A DNA stretch of 64,000 nucleotides from Methanosphaera cuniculi (GTDB lineage: Archaea > Methanobacteriota > Methanobacteria > Methanobacteriales > Methanobacteriaceae): contig NZ_LWMS01000042.1 of NCBI RefSeq assembly GCF_003149675.1, forward strand, positions 1 to 64,000. Reading direction: 5' to 3'. The number at the start of each line of letters is the position of its first letter. Position 1 is the first letter of the stretch. Below the pieces are notes generated by a model. That model searched no databases. It was not told the origin of the DNA and saw only the letters and a program-made list of their open reading frames with translations. This document shows, piece after piece, positions 54,191 to 64,000 of this stretch. The translations under genes were made by a program, and so were the position numbers.

Positions 54191-55564
54191 TTATTTATCT
54201 TCCAGATTTATATCAAGTTCTGCAAGATCATCACGTATTTTATCAGCTAAATCCCAGTTTTTATCAGCACGTAATTGTTGGCGTACTTCTGTTATTATAC
54301 TAAGTAGCTCATCTGTATCTGCATTATCTGAATCTTGTGCAATTAGTGTAAAACCAAATATACTTTCAACTTCAGCAAACATATCCATAATATCATCAAG
54401 TGTTTGTTGTGATATAAGATTATCAGCAAGTGCTTTATTTAATTCATGTGTAAAATCAAATAAACTTGAGAGTGCTATTGGTGTGTTAAAATCATTATTC
54501 ATTGCATCAAAGAATTCTGTTTTGAAAACTTCTAAGTTTTCTTGTATTTTACATGCATCTTCTGTTGGTAGTGTTTGTTTTTGTTGTTGTTCTTGTGTTA
54601 GTTTTACTGTGTTTTGTAATCTTTTAAGACTGTTTTCTGCTTGTTTTAGTATATCATCACTAAAGTCTATTGGACTTCTATAGTGTGTTGATAGTACAAA
54701 GAATCTGTATACATCAGGATCATAATCTTTTAATAATTCTTTTATTGTTATGAAGTTTCCAAGGGATTTACTCATTTTTTCTCCCCGTACATTTAGAAAT
54801 CCTGTGTGCATCCAGTATTGTACTAGTGGTTCTTTTCCTGATGCAGCTTCCATTTGTGCAATTTCTGCATCATGGTGTGGGAATATAAGATCTAGTCCTC
54901 CACCGTGTATGTCATATTGTGGTCCAAAGTATGATTCTGTTATTGCTGTATCTTCTATGTGCCATCCAGGTCTTCCTTTTCCCCATGGTGAGTCCCAGTA
55001 TGGTTGTTCATCTTGTTTTTTCCATAATGCAAAGTCTTTTGGGTCTTTTTTAGTTGTATCTACTTCAATACGAGTATTTTGTAGATCATCTAAGTTACGG
55101 TTTGATAGTTTTCCAAATCCTTCAAATTTTGAGACATCAAAGTATACGCCTGTTGGTGTGTCATATGCATATCCTTTTTCTATTAGATCTTCAATTTGTG
55201 CGATGATTTCTCTCATATGTTCTGTTGCTCTTGCATAGAAGTTTACATTTTCAACATTTAATGTTTTCATATCATCTAAGTATTCTTTTTCGAATTTGTG
55301 TGATAATTCTAGTGGATCTACACCTTTTTCTTGTGCTCTTTTTATTATTTTATCATCAATATCTGTGATGTTTTGTAAGTAGAATACTGAGTATCCTTCA
55401 TGTTTTAGATATCTTACAATTACATCAAATGATATGTAAGTTCTTGCATGTCCTATGTGTGAGTAGTCATATACTGTAGGTCCACATACAAATAGTTTTA
55501 TTTTATTATCTGTTACTTTTAGTGGCTCTTTTTGTCGAGTCATTGTACTATATACGTTTATCAT
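54191..55564 (-). CDS. cysS: Cysteinyl-tRNA synthetase
   Basis: CysRS charges tRNA-Cys. The class I HIGH box appears as YDYSHIGHARTY near residues 33-44, the zinc-site Cys in FVCGPTVYD near 26-34, WHIEDTAI near 206, and the KMSKS box as EKMSKSLGN near 264-272. The 457-residue length is typical. Its presence shows direct cysteine charging rather than sole use of the SepRS/SepCysS route of some methanogens. A tRNA-Cys gene lies 233 bases upstream on the same strand. GGGAGAATATAAGATATA precedes the ATG. Confidence 0.97.
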   Translation of the reverse strand: MINVYSTMTRQKEPLKVTDNKIKLFVCGPTVYDYSHIGHARTYISFDVIVRYLKHEGYSVFYLQNITDIDDKIIKRAQEKGVDPLELSHKFEKEYLDDMKTLNVENVNFYARATEHMREIIAQIEDLIEKGYAYDTPTGVYFDVSKFEGFGKLSNRNLDDLQNTRIEVDTTKKDPKDFALWKKQDEQPYWDSPWGKGRPGWHIEDTAITESYFGPQYDIHGGGLDLIFPHHDAEIAQMEAASGKEPLVQYWMHTGFLNVRGEKMSKSLGNFITIKELLKDYDPDVYRFFVLSTHYRSPIDFSDDILKQAENSLKRLQNTVKLTQEQQQKQTLPTEDACKIQENLEVFKTEFFDAMNNDFNTPIALSSLFDFTHELNKALADNLISQQTLDDIMDMFAEVESIFGFTLIAQDSDNADTDELLSIITEVRQQLRADKNWDLADKIRDDLAELDINLEDK

Positions 55565-55797
55565 TATATCTTATATTCTCCCATTTACTGAATGATTTTT
55601 TTTTGTTATAAAAATAATTTAAATTACTAGAAAAAAAATTTATTAATCTTATAATATTTCCTGAAATAAAATTGTTTTTTTATTATAATATATATGTTTA
55701 TTTATTAAGAATTATAAAATTTAGTTAAAATTAATATGTTAGTAAAAAAAAGTAGAATTAACTCTCTATTTAAAAATTAGTTAATATAGTTTAATAA

Positions 55798-55868
55798 AGC
55801 CAAGGTAGGGATTTGAACCCTAGTATTATGGTCTGCAGCCACACACCTAGCCGCTCGGTCACCTTGGC
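55798..55868 (-). tRNA. tRNA-Cys (anticodon GCA)
   Basis: On the minus strand GCCAAGG pairs with CCTTGGC, the anticodon stem TGTGG/CCATA encloses CTGCAGA with anticodon GCA, and the T arm is TAGGG-TTCAAAT-CCCTA. Base 73 is U, the CysRS identity element. No CCA is encoded. The gene is next to cysS on the same strand. Confidence 0.95.
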
Positions 55869-56192
55869 ATCTTATAATTTAATTAAAAATTAGTTTTTAA
55901 TAATAAGTGTTTTAACACTATTAATTATATTTTAATTTATTAATATATAAAGGTTTTGGTATAAACGAAGTTTTATTAAAAAAAATATAAGACATCATCT
56001 TATCATTATAATTAAATAAAATATATTATTTTTATATATCATTCATTAATAAAAAAGTAATACTATTCTAATATAAATTCGTTTAATTACACAATGTTTA
56101 AAAATATAAAAAAATAGTTAAAAATAAGTTTAAAAAGGAAATTCATTAAAAAAAAATAAAAAGTTAAGACTAATACAATAAAATTATTGTAT
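55869..56192. other. Spacer with tRNA-Cys promoter, 324 bases
   Basis: It contains the tRNA-Cys promoter (55941-55951) and the histone terminator palindrome (56172-56193). The rest is AT-rich without an ORF or RNA gene that I can support. Confidence 0.5.
55941..55951 (-). promoter_or_regulatory. TATA box of tRNA-Cys
   Basis: On the minus strand ACCTTTATATATTAATA matches the archaeal box A. A start about 25 bases downstream (near 55920) leaves a leader of about 50 bases before the tRNA, much like the spacing at tRNA-Arg. Confidence 0.55.
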
Positions 56193-56193
56193 T
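56172..56193 (-). terminator. Perfect 10-bp palindrome terminator after histone gene
   Basis: AATACAATAA (56172-56181) and TTATTGTATT (56184-56193) are perfect inverted copies two bases apart. They lie directly at the histone stop codon, and T runs follow on the minus strand, as expected for an abundant transcript. Confidence 0.55.
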
Positions 56194-56399
56194 TATAAAT
56201 CTCTGCAAGCTAATATAATATCTGATGCTTTAACAGTTTTACGTCCAGCGTGTTTTGCAAGTTTTACAGCATCTTCAGAGATTTCTGTCCCAATACTTTC
56301 TAATACTTCAGCTAATTCAATTTTAGCATCATCACTGATTCTGTTTGCACCTACATTTTTTAGTAATCTTCCTACTGGTGCTATTGGTAATTCACCCAT
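56193..56399 (-). CDS. Archaeal histone
   Basis: A 68-residue HMf-type histone that wraps DNA as dimers and longer polymers. The histone fold is complete: [15 protein letters not shown] at the start (alpha 1), [17 protein letters not shown] (alpha 2) and [13 protein letters not shown] (loop 2 and alpha 3). There is no tail. The ribosome binding site is nearly perfect (AGGAGGTGAAAGA), in line with high expression. It is a single gene ended by a palindromic terminator. Confidence 0.97.
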   Translation of the reverse strand: MGELPIAPVGRLLKNVGANRISDDAKIELAEVLESIGTEISEDAVKLAKHAGRKTVKASDIILACRDL

Positions 56400-56635
56400 T
56401 CTTTCACCTCCTATAATATATAAATTTAGTATAATAGTATTTAAACCTATTGTAATTAATTACATAAATTAAAAGCTAAAATAACAATAAACATATAATT
56501 TAAAAACAATTAAAGTTAAATTTTAAGGCTACCTTAAAATACAGCCAATTATACACATGAAATAAACTATATGAAAATGTTTTAAAAAAGATATAAAAAA
56601 GAAAAAAAATGTTTAAAACATTATTATTGAATAAT

Positions 56636-59047
56636 CTAAAATATTGGATCTTTAACAATACCAATTCTAAATGAATTAAATATTACAAGTAATGTTAATC
56701 CAAGATCTCCAAATCCAACAGCCATCATAAGAGTAATAAGTCCTAATATTGCAAGAATTACAAATAGGAATTTTACAGATAATGCTGTTATAATATTTTC
56801 TTTAATAATACTTATTGTCTTATTTGATAATGTGAAAAGATATGGAAGTTTTGATAAATCATCCTGCATTAATGCAACGTCAGCTGTTTCAATTGCAACA
56901 TCAGAACCTACAGCTCCCATTGCAATTCCCACATTTGCACGAGCTAATGCTGGTGCATCATTCACACCATCACCAACCATTGCCACATCACCAAACTTGT
57001 TTCTTATTGTATCAAGTATGTTAATTTTATCTTCAGGTAATAAGTGTGAGTACACATAGTCTATTCCTATTTTATTTGCCACACTTTGTGCTGCTATTTT
57101 ATTATCACCAGTTAACATAATAGTTTCTATTCCTTGTTTTTTAAGGTTTGCTATTACATCATGTGTTTCATCACGGATTTTATCTATTACTGTGATTATT
57201 CCAATTACTTCATCTTTATTTCCAACATATACTACAGTTTTTCCTTCTTTAGTGTGTTTTAGTACATTTTTATCTGTTATATTAAAATTTCCACCTTCAA
57301 TTAGTGATTCATTTGCACTGTAGTATTGTATATCATCAATATATCCTACTATTCCTTTTCCTGCTACGTTTTTAAAGTTTTCAATTTCTAGTATGTCAAG
57401 ATTTCTATTTTTTGCTTCTTTTATTATTGCATTTGCTATAGGATGTGATGATTTAGTTTCAAGAGATGCTGCTATTTTAAGCATATCTTCATGTGTGTAT
57501 TTATCAGAAAGTAAATCTATATCCACTACTTCTAGTTTTCCTTCTGTTAGTGTTCCTGTTTTATCAAAGATAATAGCTTTTATATGTCTCATTTCTTCAA
57601 CATAACTACTTCCTTTTATTAGTACACCTTTACGTGTTGCTGATGTAATTGCTGATACCATTCCAATTGGTGTTGATATAAGAAATGCACATGGACATGA
57701 TATTACCATAAGTGATAATGCACGATATATCCAATCTGTGAATGGATCTCCAAATACTAATGGTGGTACTACAGCAACTAGTATTGTTATTACAATCATT
57801 ACTGGTGTGTAGTATTTTGCTATTTTTTCTACTGTTGTTTCAGTTTTTGATCTGTTTTGTTGTGATGTTTTAACTAGTGTTACTATTTTTGATATTACAC
57901 TATCTTTTGATTCTTTAGTTACTATTACTTCAAGGAATCCATCTTCATTAACAGTTCCAGAGAATACTTTATCACCCTCTGTTTTTAGTACTGGTATAGA
58001 TTCACCTGTAATTGCTGCTTGATCTACTGATGATGTTCCTTTTACTACTATTCCATCAAGTGGTATTTTTTCTCCTGGTTTTATGATTGTTATTGCATCT
58101 AGTGGTACTTGTTCTACTGGCATTTGTACTTCTTGTGTTCCTTGTTTAACTAATGCTGTTTCTGGTGCTATTTCAACTAGTGATTTTATTGAATGTTTTG
58201 CTCTTAGTTCTGAGTAGTCTTTTAGGAATTCTGCTACAAAATATAAGAATGTTACTGCTGCTGCTTCTTCAGGATATCCTATTAGGAATGCTGATACTGC
58301 TGCTATACATACAAGTACTGCTGGACTTACTTCATATCTTTTAAGTATTGAATTTTTTGCGATTTTTGCTATATCATATCCTGATATTATTGCTGTTAAA
58401 ACAAATAGTATTGATGCAATTTGACCAAATCCTGTGTGTTCAAGTATTATTCCAGCACTAAATAGTATTCCACTACTTACAATTATTTGTATTGCACGGT
58501 TTTTAAGAAGTGGTATTCCCTCTTGTATTACATCTTCATGTTTATTATCATTACAGTCACCGCAATTACATATTGATATGTCATCATCCTCACAACAACT
58601 ACATTTTTCACCTTCATGATGATGTTCATGATGATGGTGGTGTTCATGTTCACAATCACAATGATCATGTTCATGATGGTGATGGTGGTGTTCATGTTCA
58701 CAATCACAATGATCATGTTCATGATGGTGATGGTGGTGTTCATGTTCACAATCACAATGGTCATGTTCATGATGGTGATGGTGTTCTTCTTCCTCTTGGC
58801 AGTCTCCACAGTTGCATATTTTAAATTCTGCGTTTGGATCTGGTTTTATGTGTTTTTTTGGTGTGAATCCATGTTCTTTTTGGAATTTTTCTAGTAATTG
58901 TTTGTTGTAATGTTTGTTATTTTTACAGTGTATGTTATCACAGTTTGGATCCATACAGATGTAGTTGTAGTGTTCTGGATTTAAACATACTCTTTCATGG
59001 CAGTCTGAATCATAGCATTCATTTTTATTTTGATTTTGAATTGCCAT
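56636..59047 (-). CDS. Heavy-metal P1B-type ATPase with His/Cys-rich N-terminus
   Basis: An 803-residue metal-exporting ATPase of the CadA/ZntA type. The core has TGES near residue 345, the metal-site CPC in VISCPCAF near 455, the phosphorylation site DKTGTLTEG near 497, and the hinge MVGDGVNDAPALA near 695. The usual HMA domain is replaced by a cysteine- and histidine-rich region: Cys residues in the first 40 residues, two copies of ICNCGDC (78-84 and 159-165), and between them three 16-residue His-Asp-Cys repeats (94-140). This suggests zinc or cadmium export with metal buffering. The CadC-like regulator gene lies 60 bases upstream on the same strand. Confidence 0.92.
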   Translation of the reverse strand: MAIQNQNKNECYDSDCHERVCLNPEHYNYICMDPNCDNIHCKNNKHYNKQLLEKFQKEHGFTPKKHIKPDPNAEFKICNCGDCQEEEEHHHHHEHDHCDCEHEHHHHHHEHDHCDCEHEHHHHHHEHDHCDCEHEHHHHHEHHHEGEKCSCCEDDDISICNCGDCNDNKHEDVIQEGIPLLKNRAIQIIVSSGILFSAGIILEHTGFGQIASILFVLTAIISGYDIAKIAKNSILKRYEVSPAVLVCIAAVSAFLIGYPEEAAAVTFLYFVAEFLKDYSELRAKHSIKSLVEIAPETALVKQGTQEVQMPVEQVPLDAITIIKPGEKIPLDGIVVKGTSSVDQAAITGESIPVLKTEGDKVFSGTVNEDGFLEVIVTKESKDSVISKIVTLVKTSQQNRSKTETTVEKIAKYYTPVMIVITILVAVVPPLVFGDPFTDWIYRALSLMVISCPCAFLISTPIGMVSAITSATRKGVLIKGSSYVEEMRHIKAIIFDKTGTLTEGKLEVVDIDLLSDKYTHEDMLKIAASLETKSSHPIANAIIKEAKNRNLDILEIENFKNVAGKGIVGYIDDIQYYSANESLIEGGNFNITDKNVLKHTKEGKTVVYVGNKDEVIGIITVIDKIRDETHDVIANLKKQGIETIMLTGDNKIAAQSVANKIGIDYVYSHLLPEDKINILDTIRNKFGDVAMVGDGVNDAPALARANVGIAMGAVGSDVAIETADVALMQDDLSKLPYLFTLSNKTISIIKENIITALSVKFLFVILAILGLITLMMAVGFGDLGLTLLVIFNSFRIGIVKDPIF
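58628..58768 (-). repeat. Three 48-bp tandem repeats encoding His-rich metal-binding units
   Basis: Three near-identical 48-base units encode EHDHCDCEHEHHHHHH; the last unit is one His short. They lie inside the metal ATPase gene and are a likely source of length variation by slippage. Confidence 0.85.
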
Positions 59048-59107
59048 TTATTCACCTTCTAATGTGTTTATTTTTCTTATTGATTTTTTTTGATTTACTA
59101 TTTTTTT

Positions 59108-59479
59108 TTATTCTAGTACATGTTCTATTCCTATTTTTAGGATTTCAACTACGTGTTTGTCTGCTAATGAGTATCTTGCTTGTTTTCCTTCTTTTTTATA
59201 TTTTACAAGGTTTTGTGCACGTAGTGTTCTTAGTTGATGAGATATTGCAGATTGACTCATGTCCATTGCTTCACATAGATCACATACACATAGATCTTCT
59301 ACTGATAATAGTGACATTATTTTTAGTCTTGTTGTGTTTCCGAATATTTTGAAAGTTTCAGCTAGTAATTGGTATGTTTCTTCATCTTCTAGTTGTTCTT
59401 TTGCTTTTTTTATTGAGTCTGTGTGTATTTCTTTTATACTGCACATGTCCTCTTCTTGATTTTTTTCAACATTTTTCAT
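59108..59479 (-). CDS. ArsR/SmtB-family metal sensor (CadC-like)
   Basis: A winged-helix repressor that senses metals. The recognition helix is CEAMDMSQSAISHQLRTLR. Two metal sites are visible: the alpha-3 type ELCVCD-like pair (DLCVCDLC) together with an N-terminal Cys (MCSIKE), as in Cd/Pb-sensing CadC, and the alpha-5 type DxH...HxxE (DKH, then H and E in IEHVLE), as in Zn-sensing SmtB/CzrA. The ATG at 59479 follows AAAGTGATTC; the in-frame GTG at 59488 lies in that site. It precedes the ATPase by 60 bases and probably autoregulates through the repeats at 59475-59513. Confidence 0.9.
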   Translation of the reverse strand: MKNVEKNQEEDMCSIKEIHTDSIKKAKEQLEDEETYQLLAETFKIFGNTTRLKIMSLLSVEDLCVCDLCEAMDMSQSAISHQLRTLRAQNLVKYKKEGKQARYSLADKHVVEILKIGIEHVLE

Positions 59480-59513
59480 ATGAATCACTTTTCATATAAA
59501 TATATCTTCATAT
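59475..59513 (-). promoter_or_regulatory. Three TTCATAT repeats at 16-bp spacing (candidate operator)
   Basis: TTCATAT (plus-strand reading) occurs at 59475, 59491 and 59507, each exactly 16 bases apart; the first overlaps the start codon of the regulator and is part of the palindrome TTCATATGAA. A TATA-like ATATTTATATAG on the minus strand (about 59519-59530) would place the transcription start within the array. Binding by the CadC-like regulator is inferred. Confidence 0.5.
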
Positions 59514-59700
59514 GTTTCTATATAAATATTATCATAAAAAAATAAAAAAGTAATACTAAAATAAGATAACTAAAATTATAAAATAAAAAACAAACACTCA
59601 ATTAATTAATTTTAGAAGGAAAAAAACAAGTTTAAAATAAATTATTTAAGCTCTAAAAAAAGAATTTAATAAAAAAAAATAAAAAAGTAGTGATAATTTT

Positions 59701-60645
59701 CTAATCTACTTCATTTGACACTTTCATCCGATTTGAAGTTGTATGATTACTACTATTATTTGTTGTATTTGAACTACTATTATTTGATGATGTAGTATTA
59801 TTTGATGTTGTCATATCAGATGCATATAATGCATTAAAATCAAAATTATCTATTGCTCCTATTACTTGCATTATATCATCTGATGGTTCTGATGAGTAGT
59901 ATGTAGTTGTCATATATACCATTGATGGTACATTATTTTCAATTAATGGAATTGATGCTCCTTTAGCAAAATTATAATTTGCTGGTGTTTGTTTCTTAAT
60001 TCCTGTTGCATTTGCTATACTATTTACAACTTCTTTTGATGTGTATGTATCATCTGATGGAACAAATAAGAATGACCCATTTGATGAACTGTGTATTTCT
60101 GCTGTAAAATCATAGTTTCCATTTACAATATCTTTTACTACATATTCACGAGCCAGAGCTTCTGAATTACTTCTAGTTGATGAATTACTACTACTGTTTG
60201 TATCATCTGTTAAATTACTATCAGTATCATTTGTTGAATTAGTGTTATTATCTGTATTATTTGAATCTGTTGCATTTACCAAGTATACATCATATGAGTA
60301 TTGAAGATTTCCAGCATTCTCTAGTGTTGGAAGTACAGATTCAGCTTGTGATGGATCTTCATCAATTCCAATTACTAATGCCACTTTTACATTACTTGCT
60401 GTATTTCCATAGCTTGAATATTTATATACAACTCCCTGACTACTATTTCCTATCATTGTAGGTTGAACTGTTAATGAAGTAGCATTATCTGTTGTATTAT
60501 TACTACTATTATCAGATGTACCTGTAGCTGTACCTCCTCCTCCATTTAAGGTATATGTTGCTCCAATTACAATGATAATTGCGATTACCATTAAAATAAT
60601 AATCTTTAAAGGATTAAAAGGAGGTCTTTGTGGATCATTATACAT
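59701..60645 (-). CDS. Membrane-anchored, Asn/Thr-rich protein; degenerate M14-like relative
   Basis: A signal anchor lies at residues 14-33, followed by low-complexity Gly/Asn/Ser/Thr stretches at 36-55, 125-160 and the C-terminus (SNNTTSSNNSSSN type). The remaining core aligns with the M14-like protein at 16.1 kb: VALVIGIDEDP against ILIAGIHPRE, AREYVVKDI against VADYVVPDI, and FTAEIHSSSNGSFLFVPS against the ISHSH...YYVATP segment. The HxxE zinc ligands are replaced by DEDP, so it is probably not catalytic. The protein is likely surface-exposed. GGTAATAAGATA precedes the ATG. It lies seven bases after the ACT-domain gene. Confidence 0.55.
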   Translation of the reverse strand: MYNDPQRPPFNPLKIIILMVIAIIIVIGATYTLNGGGGTATGTSDNSSNNTTDNATSLTVQPTMIGNSSQGVVYKYSSYGNTASNVKVALVIGIDEDPSQAESVLPTLENAGNLQYSYDVYLVNATDSNNTDNNTNSTNDTDSNLTDDTNSSSNSSTRSNSEALAREYVVKDIVNGNYDFTAEIHSSSNGSFLFVPSDDTYTSKEVVNSIANATGIKKQTPANYNFAKGASIPLIENNVPSMVYMTTTYYSSEPSDDIMQVIGAIDNFDFNALYASDMTTSNNTTSSNNSSSNTTNNSSNHTTSNRMKVSNEVD

Positions 60646-60652
60646 TATCTTA

Positions 60653-61324
60653 TTACCTCGATATTTTTCTTAAAAATTTATTATCTAAAATTTCATTATT
60701 ATAATAATTTTTATCTGATACAAGTTTTACTGCCATAGTTCCTGCACGATTTGTATCATTTATCACATGATCTACTACTGATATTAAATCTCCTATCATG
60801 TCTAGTGATATTATTATAAGATCTTTATTTTCATCTTTTAACTTCAAGATTTCCTCAGTTATCAAGCCACCCATCATTGATCCTGATAATACTACAGCTT
60901 CAACTCGGGGTAGTTTTGTAAGTGATTTTACTGCTTGTTGAATTTCAAGTCCACCATTAATAATCATCCCATCAACACTAATACATTCACCACTACGATT
61001 ATGAATATCAGCTTCCATAATTGCAGCTTGAAGTGTTTCAGCCATCCGGATACCATCACCTATAACAATAATACGTTTACCAAAGGTACTCTTGAGTGTT
61101 TTATGAAGTTTAACAGATATAACATCAGGAATTTCCCTAATTTTTTCAAGAAGATAATTCTCATCATCAACTCCACTTACTTCCATATAAATTCTACCAT
61201 GATCATCTTTTAAAAACAGGTGAGTGTAAAGAATATTAAAGTTTAACTCACTAAGTTTAGATGCAATGGTATGTAAAACACCAACCTTTTCAACAGTTTT
61301 AATATTTACAGCCATGGTACTCAT
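60653..61324 (-). CDS. ACT-domain protein (DUF5612-like)
   Basis: Residues 1-75 form an ACT domain (NIKTVEKVGVLHTIASKLSELNFNI, then HGRIYMEVSGVDD), usually an amino-acid-binding regulatory module. The 150-residue C-terminal part (GKRIIVIGDGIRMAETLQAAIMEA, VVLSGSMMGG) is the methanogen-specific domain annotated as DUF5612, with an alpha/beta pattern of unknown function. The family name comes from recall of domain architecture. The gene precedes the degenerate M14-like gene by seven bases, so they share a transcript. AGGAGTCACTGATT is the nearest ribosome binding site; an ATG three codons later is an alternative start. Confidence 0.65.
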   Translation of the reverse strand: MSTMAVNIKTVEKVGVLHTIASKLSELNFNILYTHLFLKDDHGRIYMEVSGVDDENYLLEKIREIPDVISVKLHKTLKSTFGKRIIVIGDGIRMAETLQAAIMEADIHNRSGECISVDGMIINGGLEIQQAVKSLTKLPRVEAVVLSGSMMGGLITEEILKLKDENKDLIIISLDMIGDLISVVDHVINDTNRAGTMAVKLVSDKNYYNNEILDNKFLRKISR

Positions 61325-61748
61325 ATATTAATCAGTGACTCCTAAAAATTTTTTTTATTCTAATGTCTTAAAAAATATTATATTCTCTTTTTAGATAAAA
61401 AAAAAATAAAAAATCTAAAAATTTTATAATTATGATATTATATTTATACTAAAGTTTTATTAGTAAATTAATGTTATTATAAATAATCACTATAAATATA
61501 ACAACAATCAAAAAAATATAAAACTCTTTCTAAATAATAAAAAAACATACTCATAAATACTAGTTAAAAACAAACAAAAAATAATAATAAATATATTAAG
61601 TTTAAAAAACTAAACTTTAAATAATAATAAATCATTAACTTTTTATTTAAAAAAAGGGAACAATGATATAATAAAAAAAATACTATCTGTAAATGCAGAA
61701 AAAACAAAATTTAAAATAAAAATCTACAAAAGATTTAAGGGTGATAAA
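61325..61748. other. Divergent spacer, 424 bases
   Basis: It lies between the ACT-domain gene (minus) and HMG-CoA synthase (plus). The last 100 bases, with CTGTAAATGCAG near 61688, may be a transcribed leader. The ribosome binding site AAGGGTGATAAA is at 61737-61748. No other element could be supported. Confidence 0.45.
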
Positions 61749-62789
61749 ATGACAGGAATAGTTGGATATGGAGCACACGTTCCTTCTTACAGAATAAAAG
61801 TAGAAGAAATTGCCAAGGTATGGGGAGATGACCCAGTATCAATGTCAAAAGGATTAATAGTAAATGAAAAATCCGTACCAGGACCTGACGAAGATACAGT
61901 TACAATAGCAGTAGAAGCAGCAAGACGTGCACTTAAAAGAGCTGAAATTGACCCACAAGAAATAGGGGCAATATATGTAGGATCAGAATCACACCCATAC
62001 GCTGTAAAACCAACAGCAACAATAGTTGCAGATGCAATACGAGCATCCCCAGAACTAACAGCAGCAGACCTAGAATTTGCATGTAAAGCAGGAACAGCTG
62101 GTATACAAGCAGCAATAGGACTTGTAAAATCAAAACTTGTAAAATATGCACTCGCAATAGGAGCTGACACATCACAAGGAGCACCAGGAGATGCATTAGA
62201 ATACACAGCATCAGCAGGAGGAGCAGCATATATCATAGGTGAAGATAACACAATAGCAGATATAGAAGAAACATGCAGCTTCACAACAGATACACCTGAC
62301 TTCTACAGACGAGAAGGAGAAGCATACCCATCACACGGGGGAAGATTCACAGGAGAACCAGCATACTTCAAACATGTAATGGGAGCAGCAAACATGATGC
62401 TAGAAAAAACAGGAACAACAGCAGAAGACTATGACTACGCTGTATTCCACCAACCAAATGGAAAATTCTACATCAGAGCAGCAAAAAAACTTGGATTTAA
62501 CCAAGACCAATACGAACAAGGACTACTAACACCATACATTGGAAACACATACTCCGGAGCAACACCACTAGGAATTGCATCAGTACTAGATATTGCAAAA
62601 CCAGGAGATAAAATATTTGCAGTATCCTATGGATCAGGAGCAGGAAGTGATGCATTCACAATAACTGTAAATGACCGTATAGAAGAAGTACGAGAAAATG
62701 CAAAAACACTAGAAGATATCAACAAAAACCTCAAATACGTAGACTATGCAACCTATGCTAAATTCAAAGGAAAAATCAAAATGGATTAA
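61749..62789 (+). CDS. Hydroxymethylglutaryl-CoA synthase
   Basis: HMGS condenses acetoacetyl-CoA with acetyl-CoA in the mevalonate pathway for archaeal isoprenoid lipids. The N-terminus [14 protein letters not shown] is characteristic; the nucleophilic Cys is in [10 protein letters not shown] near residue 112, with Glu in the [12 protein letters not shown] region and His in [16 protein letters not shown] near 233. The 346-residue length is that of archaeal HMGS. The thiolase gene begins 101 bases downstream; in archaea these two enzymes form a complex with a DUF35 protein, which would be expected just beyond the window. The ribosome binding site is AAGGGTGAT. Confidence 0.96.
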   Translation: MTGIVGYGAHVPSYRIKVEEIAKVWGDDPVSMSKGLIVNEKSVPGPDEDTVTIAVEAARRALKRAEIDPQEIGAIYVGSESHPYAVKPTATIVADAIRASPELTAADLEFACKAGTAGIQAAIGLVKSKLVKYALAIGADTSQGAPGDALEYTASAGGAAYIIGEDNTIADIEETCSFTTDTPDFYRREGEAYPSHGGRFTGEPAYFKHVMGAANMMLEKTGTTAEDYDYAVFHQPNGKFYIRAAKKLGFNQDQYEQGLLTPYIGNTYSGATPLGIASVLDIAKPGDKIFAVSYGSGAGSDAFTITVNDRIEEVRENAKTLEDINKNLKYVDYATYAKFKGKIKMD

Positions 62790-62875
62790 AATAAATCCAT
62801 TATAACAAAAGAAAAATAATAACTTTAGAATAAAAAAAAATAAAAGGATTATAAAATAAAAAAATACAATTTTAA

Positions 62876-64000
<1,125 letters not shown>

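Noticed and set aside
58628-58768. Repeats considered as a CRISPR array
   Set aside because: Units are contiguous 48-bp repeats without spacers, in frame inside a gene.
58616-58894. Met/Val-rich plus-strand frame in the His repeat region
   Set aside because: It is the reverse-strand shadow of the 48-bp repeats in the metal ATPase gene.

Overview
The window reads as chromosomal DNA of a methanogenic archaeon of the order Methanobacteriales, most probably the gut genus Methanosphaera. The base composition is extremely AT-rich, with long A and T tracts between genes. The gene content is diagnostic: F420-dependent methylene-H4MPT dehydrogenase, a CobB/CfbB-type amidase for F430 or corrinoids, heterodisulfide reductase genes hdrCBA, cyclic 2,3-diphosphoglycerate synthetase, CTP-dependent riboflavin kinase, an archaeal histone, a thermosome subunit, archaeal-type LeuRS and AspRS, NucS, and mevalonate-pathway thiolase and HMG-CoA synthase. 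Genus and species are inference; the domain and order are well supported. No CRISPR array, rRNA, insertion sequence or prophage was seen.

Layout. 0-5.3 kb: cofactor genes (ribK, a GATase/P-loop fusion, an ArsA/Get3 ATPase, nadE). 5.5-8.6 kb: leuS and tRNA-Arg(GCG). 8.8-13.4 kb: hisB, a lipid-linked sugar flippase, and a Wzy-like membrane protein with a GT-B-like protein, plausibly envelope synthesis. 13.5-18.2 kb: thiI, a CoxE-like VWA protein, an M14-like exported protein and three orphan ORFs. 18.2-19.4 kb: a gene-free stretch with hairpins and an orphan promoter. 19.4-25 kb: an iron-sulfur GMC oxidoreductase with a membrane partner, nucS with an apparent ATT start, a TIR-like protein, a ferredoxin, a nitrilase-family amidase and a HEAT protein with a lysine-rich tail. 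25.4-27.6 kb: cfbB and mtd.

27.9-37.8 kb is more accessory in character: a MATE-marR-MATE module, an SDR, a sodium/solute symporter with a 37-residue companion, a tautomerase, a ferredoxin, a large acidic protein and a bacterial-style AraC regulator. 37.9-51.4 kb is mostly housekeeping: aspS, hisD, thermosome, cpgS, a 35-residue basic protein, a UvrD-like helicase and hdrCBA. 51.7-53.6 kb is an uncharacterised four-gene run with two tandem paralogues and a membrane-anchored NTPase-like protein. 54.2-64 kb: cysS and tRNA-Cys, histone, a His-rich metal P-type ATPase with its CadC-like regulator, a degenerate relative of the M14-like protein, an ACT-domain protein, and HMG-CoA synthase followed by thiolase, which is cut by the window end.

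Four observations stand out. HdrA carries a C-terminal MvhD-like domain that has lost all the cysteines of the MvhD iron-sulfur cluster. Two genes appear to start at ATT behind good Shine-Dalgarno sequences. Many gene 3' ends share a CCACC element followed by a T tract. The metal-ATPase regulator is preceded by three TTCATAT repeats at exactly 16-bp spacing.
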